Origin: JBGPML01 sp041486955
GTDB taxonomy: Bacteria > Patescibacteriota > UBA1384 > 2-12-FULL-50-11 > DASWYB01
Length of the DNA stretch: 5,431 nucleotides
Direction of reading: 5' to 3'
Assembly: GCA_041486955.1 (NCBI GenBank)
Contig: JBGPML010000053.1
Coordinates: 1-5,431 of the forward strand
The translations under genes were made by a program, and so were the position numbers. This document shows positions 3,789 to 5,431 of the stretch, piece by piece. The notes under the pieces were generated by a model. It searched no databases, was not told the DNA's origin, and saw only the letters and a list, made by a program, of their open reading frames with translations. Every line of letters begins with the position of its first letter. Positions within the stretch are counted from its first letter, which is position 1.

Positions 3789-4763
3789 ATGACAATTGGA
3801 AAACGAACTGGCATTATCTTAGGCATAATAATCCTACTTGGAGCATTGGCTTTTGCTGCTACACAGATTATTTCACCCTCGGCCGATGAGTTAGCCATAA
3901 CCGGTACTGACGCCACTGTCACTGGTTTTATTAAAACAGCCCGTACGACTCAACGCAGCCAGCAACTTTATAAATACTCACTCCAAGCTATTGGCACGAC
4001 GTACTATCTTACGGCTTCAACTGCTGAGATTAATACTTTCCTACAAAACAATGTTAATAAACCCCAGGCGGTTGTCGTTAAAGGCAAGCAGCGCACCATC
4101 GGTCTTCCCTCGTACGACGCCTTAATCGTTACCGATATTGCCAAACAACCGCTCGGTCAATCATTCACCGGAACTGGTACGATAACTACCCTAGAAGGAG
4201 ATCAAGATTTCCCCTTCCGATTCACCTCAGACGGGAAAGAATACTTTGCCAATGCCATTGGTTCTGCCTCTTTTGACCCAGAAGCATTAGCCGCTAGCGG
4301 CGACTCTGTCCGTGTTTCAGGGTATGTCTATGACTTCGAATTCATTAAAGATACACGACATGAATTAATTATGAACGATGCCACAGTAGTTGCAGCCGCT
4401 ACAAATAGTACTGCACCGACCCCAACAGCTACACCAGCCACCTTGGATAATTCTCTCAATGAAGTAAAAGTTACATTGAGCTCGGTCACGCCGTCTTCGG
4501 GTAAGGCCAGTGGAGAGGTGACCTTAAAAGGTGCTGGATTTGATGAATACTACAATACAATTAAATTCAATGATGCAATTATTGCGATCGTGGCACCGAT
4601 TGATGCAACCACTATTAAATTTACGATTCCCTCAAAGACCTGCGCGAAGACTTCTGCGAGTCGACGGTGTCAGGATGCCTCTCTTAAAGCAGGTGACTAT
4701 AAAGTCACCGTGACTGATTCGGCCGATCAGACCAGTAACGAACTCACCTACACTGTAAAATAG
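3789..4763 (+). CDS. Membrane-anchored surface protein with OB-like domains and an IPT/TIG domain
   Basis: A 324-aa extracytoplasmic protein. A short basic N-terminus and one hydrophobic segment (about 8-24) form a signal anchor or signal peptide. Residues about 40-118 and 126-203 look like two similar beta-rich domains of OB-fold type (VTGFIKTA...VVVKGK and GTGTITTL...VRVSGYV); this is inference by eye. A Thr/Pro/Ala linker (about 204-222) leads to a C-terminal IPT/TIG Ig-like domain (about 226-324; ITPxxG-like VTPSSGKASG, VTLKGAGF, ending YKVTVTDSADQTSNELTYTV). C285 and C294 could form a disulphide. ATG 3789 follows AAAGGAG with ideal spacing, and the gene ends with a tandem stop, TAG TAA. 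IPT/TIG domains usually mediate binding at the cell surface; the ligand is unknown. Orientation and content suggest a separate unit from the minus-strand module. Confidence 0.9.
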   Translation: MTIGKRTGIILGIIILLGALAFAATQIISPSADELAITGTDATVTGFIKTARTTQRSQQLYKYSLQAIGTTYYLTASTAEINTFLQNNVNKPQAVVVKGKQRTIGLPSYDALIVTDIAKQPLGQSFTGTGTITTLEGDQDFPFRFTSDGKEYFANAIGSASFDPEALAASGDSVRVSGYVYDFEFIKDTRHELIMNDATVVAAATNSTAPTPTATPATLDNSLNEVKVTLSSVTPSSGKASGEVTLKGAGFDEYYNTIKFNDAIIAIVAPIDATTIKFTIPSKTCAKTSASRRCQDASLKAGDYKVTVTDSADQTSNELTYTVK

Positions 4764-4791
4764 TAACTGCAAGGTCGGTTTCTTTCGTTGT

Positions 4792-4841
4792 CAGAAGCAG
4801 TGTGCCTTATTCAACGTACTTCTCCGTACGTCTCACTTCTG
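4792..4841 (+). repeat. Nested hairpin after the IPT/TIG gene
   Basis: CAGAAG (4792-4797) pairs with CTTCTG (4836-4841) and encloses ACGTAC (4814-4819) / GTACGT (4826-4831). There is no T-run, so it is at best a weak or factor-dependent end for the upstream transcript, or an mRNA-stabilising hairpin. Confidence 0.35.
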
Positions 4842-4882
4842 TGCTCGTGTATCGCCTGTATTTTCGGGTGCCGATAGGTAGT

Positions 4883-4911
4883 TTGCCTGAGGGGTGAAAA
4901 TTCTATACGAT
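4883..4911 (+). promoter_or_regulatory. Candidate promoter of the partial secreted-protein gene
   Basis: TTGCCT (4883-4888) lies 17 bp from TACGAT (4906-4911), each 4/6 to consensus. The expected start is about 4918, right at the ATG (4919), suggesting a leaderless mRNA; no ribosome binding site is present within 15 nt of the ATG. Confidence 0.35.
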
Positions 4912-4918
4912 AAATGTA

Positions 4919-5431
4919 ATGAATAATAGTCGTTTGCGAGTACTCGCATTCTTAAGCGTACCAATCGTTTTTGGTGCCCTTATTATATTGAGCTTGAAAA
5001 CCAGTATTCCGGTGGCAGCGCAATCTGTAGGAGCCGATTGTCGAGATACTAATTCGAATGCAACCAATCTAGGCTCCCAAATCCCTTTAACTTACGGCCA
5101 ATCGCGTTACGTCACAAATCCCGAAAAGATATTTGATAGTGACGTAACTTCATCTGGGAAAATCGCCGTTGGTCAAAACAAAGACTATGCCTACGTTGCT
5201 GCCAAACTGCCCAAACGGATGGCAATAACTAAAATTGATCTAAAATGGGCCAGAGAAGGCGGTGAGACGGCGCCGGGAACTGGGTGGAATCTCTACACGG
5301 GTTTTGGCAGCTTGATACCGGAAAAATCATCTAGTTATTCGTGCTATATTGGCTCATTAGATAAGATTGGGCTCAATGCCGATGGTGTCTCGCGCAGTTA
5401 TATCATCAGCGCCCAACCCTTTATGGCCGAT
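4919..5431 (+). CDS. Secreted protein, N-terminal 171 residues (runs off the window)
   Basis: Open from ATG 4919 to the window end, so the true length is unknown. The first 36 residues are a classical signal peptide: basic start (NNSRLR), hydrophobic core (about 8-26) and a probable cleavage near VAAQS (32-36). The mature part begins with VGADC and is beta-rich with Cys at 41 and 142, which could pair; segments such as KDYAYVAAKLPKRMAITKID and TGWNLYTGFG suggest a jelly-roll or Ig-like extracellular domain, but no family is recognised. The frame is free of stops for 171 codons and its codon use looks like the upstream gene. It follows the IPT/TIG gene on the same strand after a 155-bp gap with its own promoter-like hexamers, so a separate transcript is likely. 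Confidence 0.85.
   Translation, partial: MNNSRLRVLAFLSVPIVFGALIILSLKTSIPVAAQSVGADCRDTNSNATNLGSQIPLTYGQSRYVTNPEKIFDSDVTSSGKIAVGQNKDYAYVAAKLPKRMAITKIDLKWAREGGETAPGTGWNLYTGFGSLIPEKSSSYSCYIGSLDKIGLNADGVSRSYIISAQPFMAD

Noticed and set aside
3704..3922. Minus-strand 72-codon frame
   Set aside because: It covers the promoter and signal-peptide region of the 324-aa gene on the opposite strand and has no ribosome binding site.
4531..4713. Plus-strand 60-codon frame inside the IPT/TIG gene
   Set aside because: It is a shifted frame within a well-supported coding region, with no ribosome binding site of its own.
1..5431. Alternative genetic code with TGA as Gly
   Set aside because: The muralytic enzyme and 88-aa genes end in TGA at sensible places, directly overlapping the next ATG, and no gene needs TGA read-through.

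Overview
The window looks like a junction between a compact, phage- or plasmid-like accessory module (about 1-3500, read on the minus strand) and a run of secreted or membrane-anchored protein genes (about 3720-5431, plus strand). Tiny genes, tight gene packing, Thr/Pro linkers and unrecognised small proteins are all compatible with a candidate-phylum (Patescibacteria/CPR-like) or similar uncultivated bacterium. That placement is an inference with low confidence. Coding is consistent with the standard bacterial code: TGA ends real frames and is not read through.

Minus-strand module, in order of transcription. A promoter-like pair of hexamers lies under a perfect 28-bp palindrome (3067-3116). 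It is followed by an 88-aa protein (3019-2753), a hidden 28-aa ORF (2759-2673) and a 54-aa basic protein (2599-2435). The 28-aa ORF and the gap after it carry eight copies of an ACCGAAYA-type repeat (2617-2742) with mostly helical-turn spacing, like iterons or operators. Next comes a 217-bp gap with competing stems and a T-tailed hairpin (2276-2417). After it is a second block: a 49-aa single-membrane-span protein, a lysozyme/transglycosylase-like protein overlapping it out of frame, a 100-aa protein, a PD-(D/E)XK (RecB/phage exonuclease-like) nuclease and a 117-aa protein. Junctions in this block are ATGA overlaps or gaps of 1-2 nt, and it ends at an intrinsic terminator (1-30). The pairing of a membrane peptide with a muralytic enzyme and a DNA-processing nuclease suggests a phage-derived or mobile-element module. 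No integrase, transposase, capsid or relaxase is visible.

Middle (3088-3720). No long gene is convincing here. The stretch is dense in perfect stems, two of which are closed by GCAA tetraloops if read on the minus strand. It also holds a 33-aa ORF with a very good ribosome binding site, a minus-strand intrinsic terminator (3471-3502), a possible 3' gene remnant (3484-3648) and a REP-like double palindrome (3602-3643). It may encode a structured RNA or a long leader. I could not match it to tmRNA, RNase P, SRP, 6S, T-box or group I/II intron hallmarks.

Right side. A 324-aa membrane-anchored protein carries two OB-like beta domains (inferred), a Thr/Pro linker and a C-terminal IPT/TIG domain, and has a good promoter and RBS. 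It is followed by a secreted protein that runs off the window (4919-5431) and may be translated from a leaderless mRNA.
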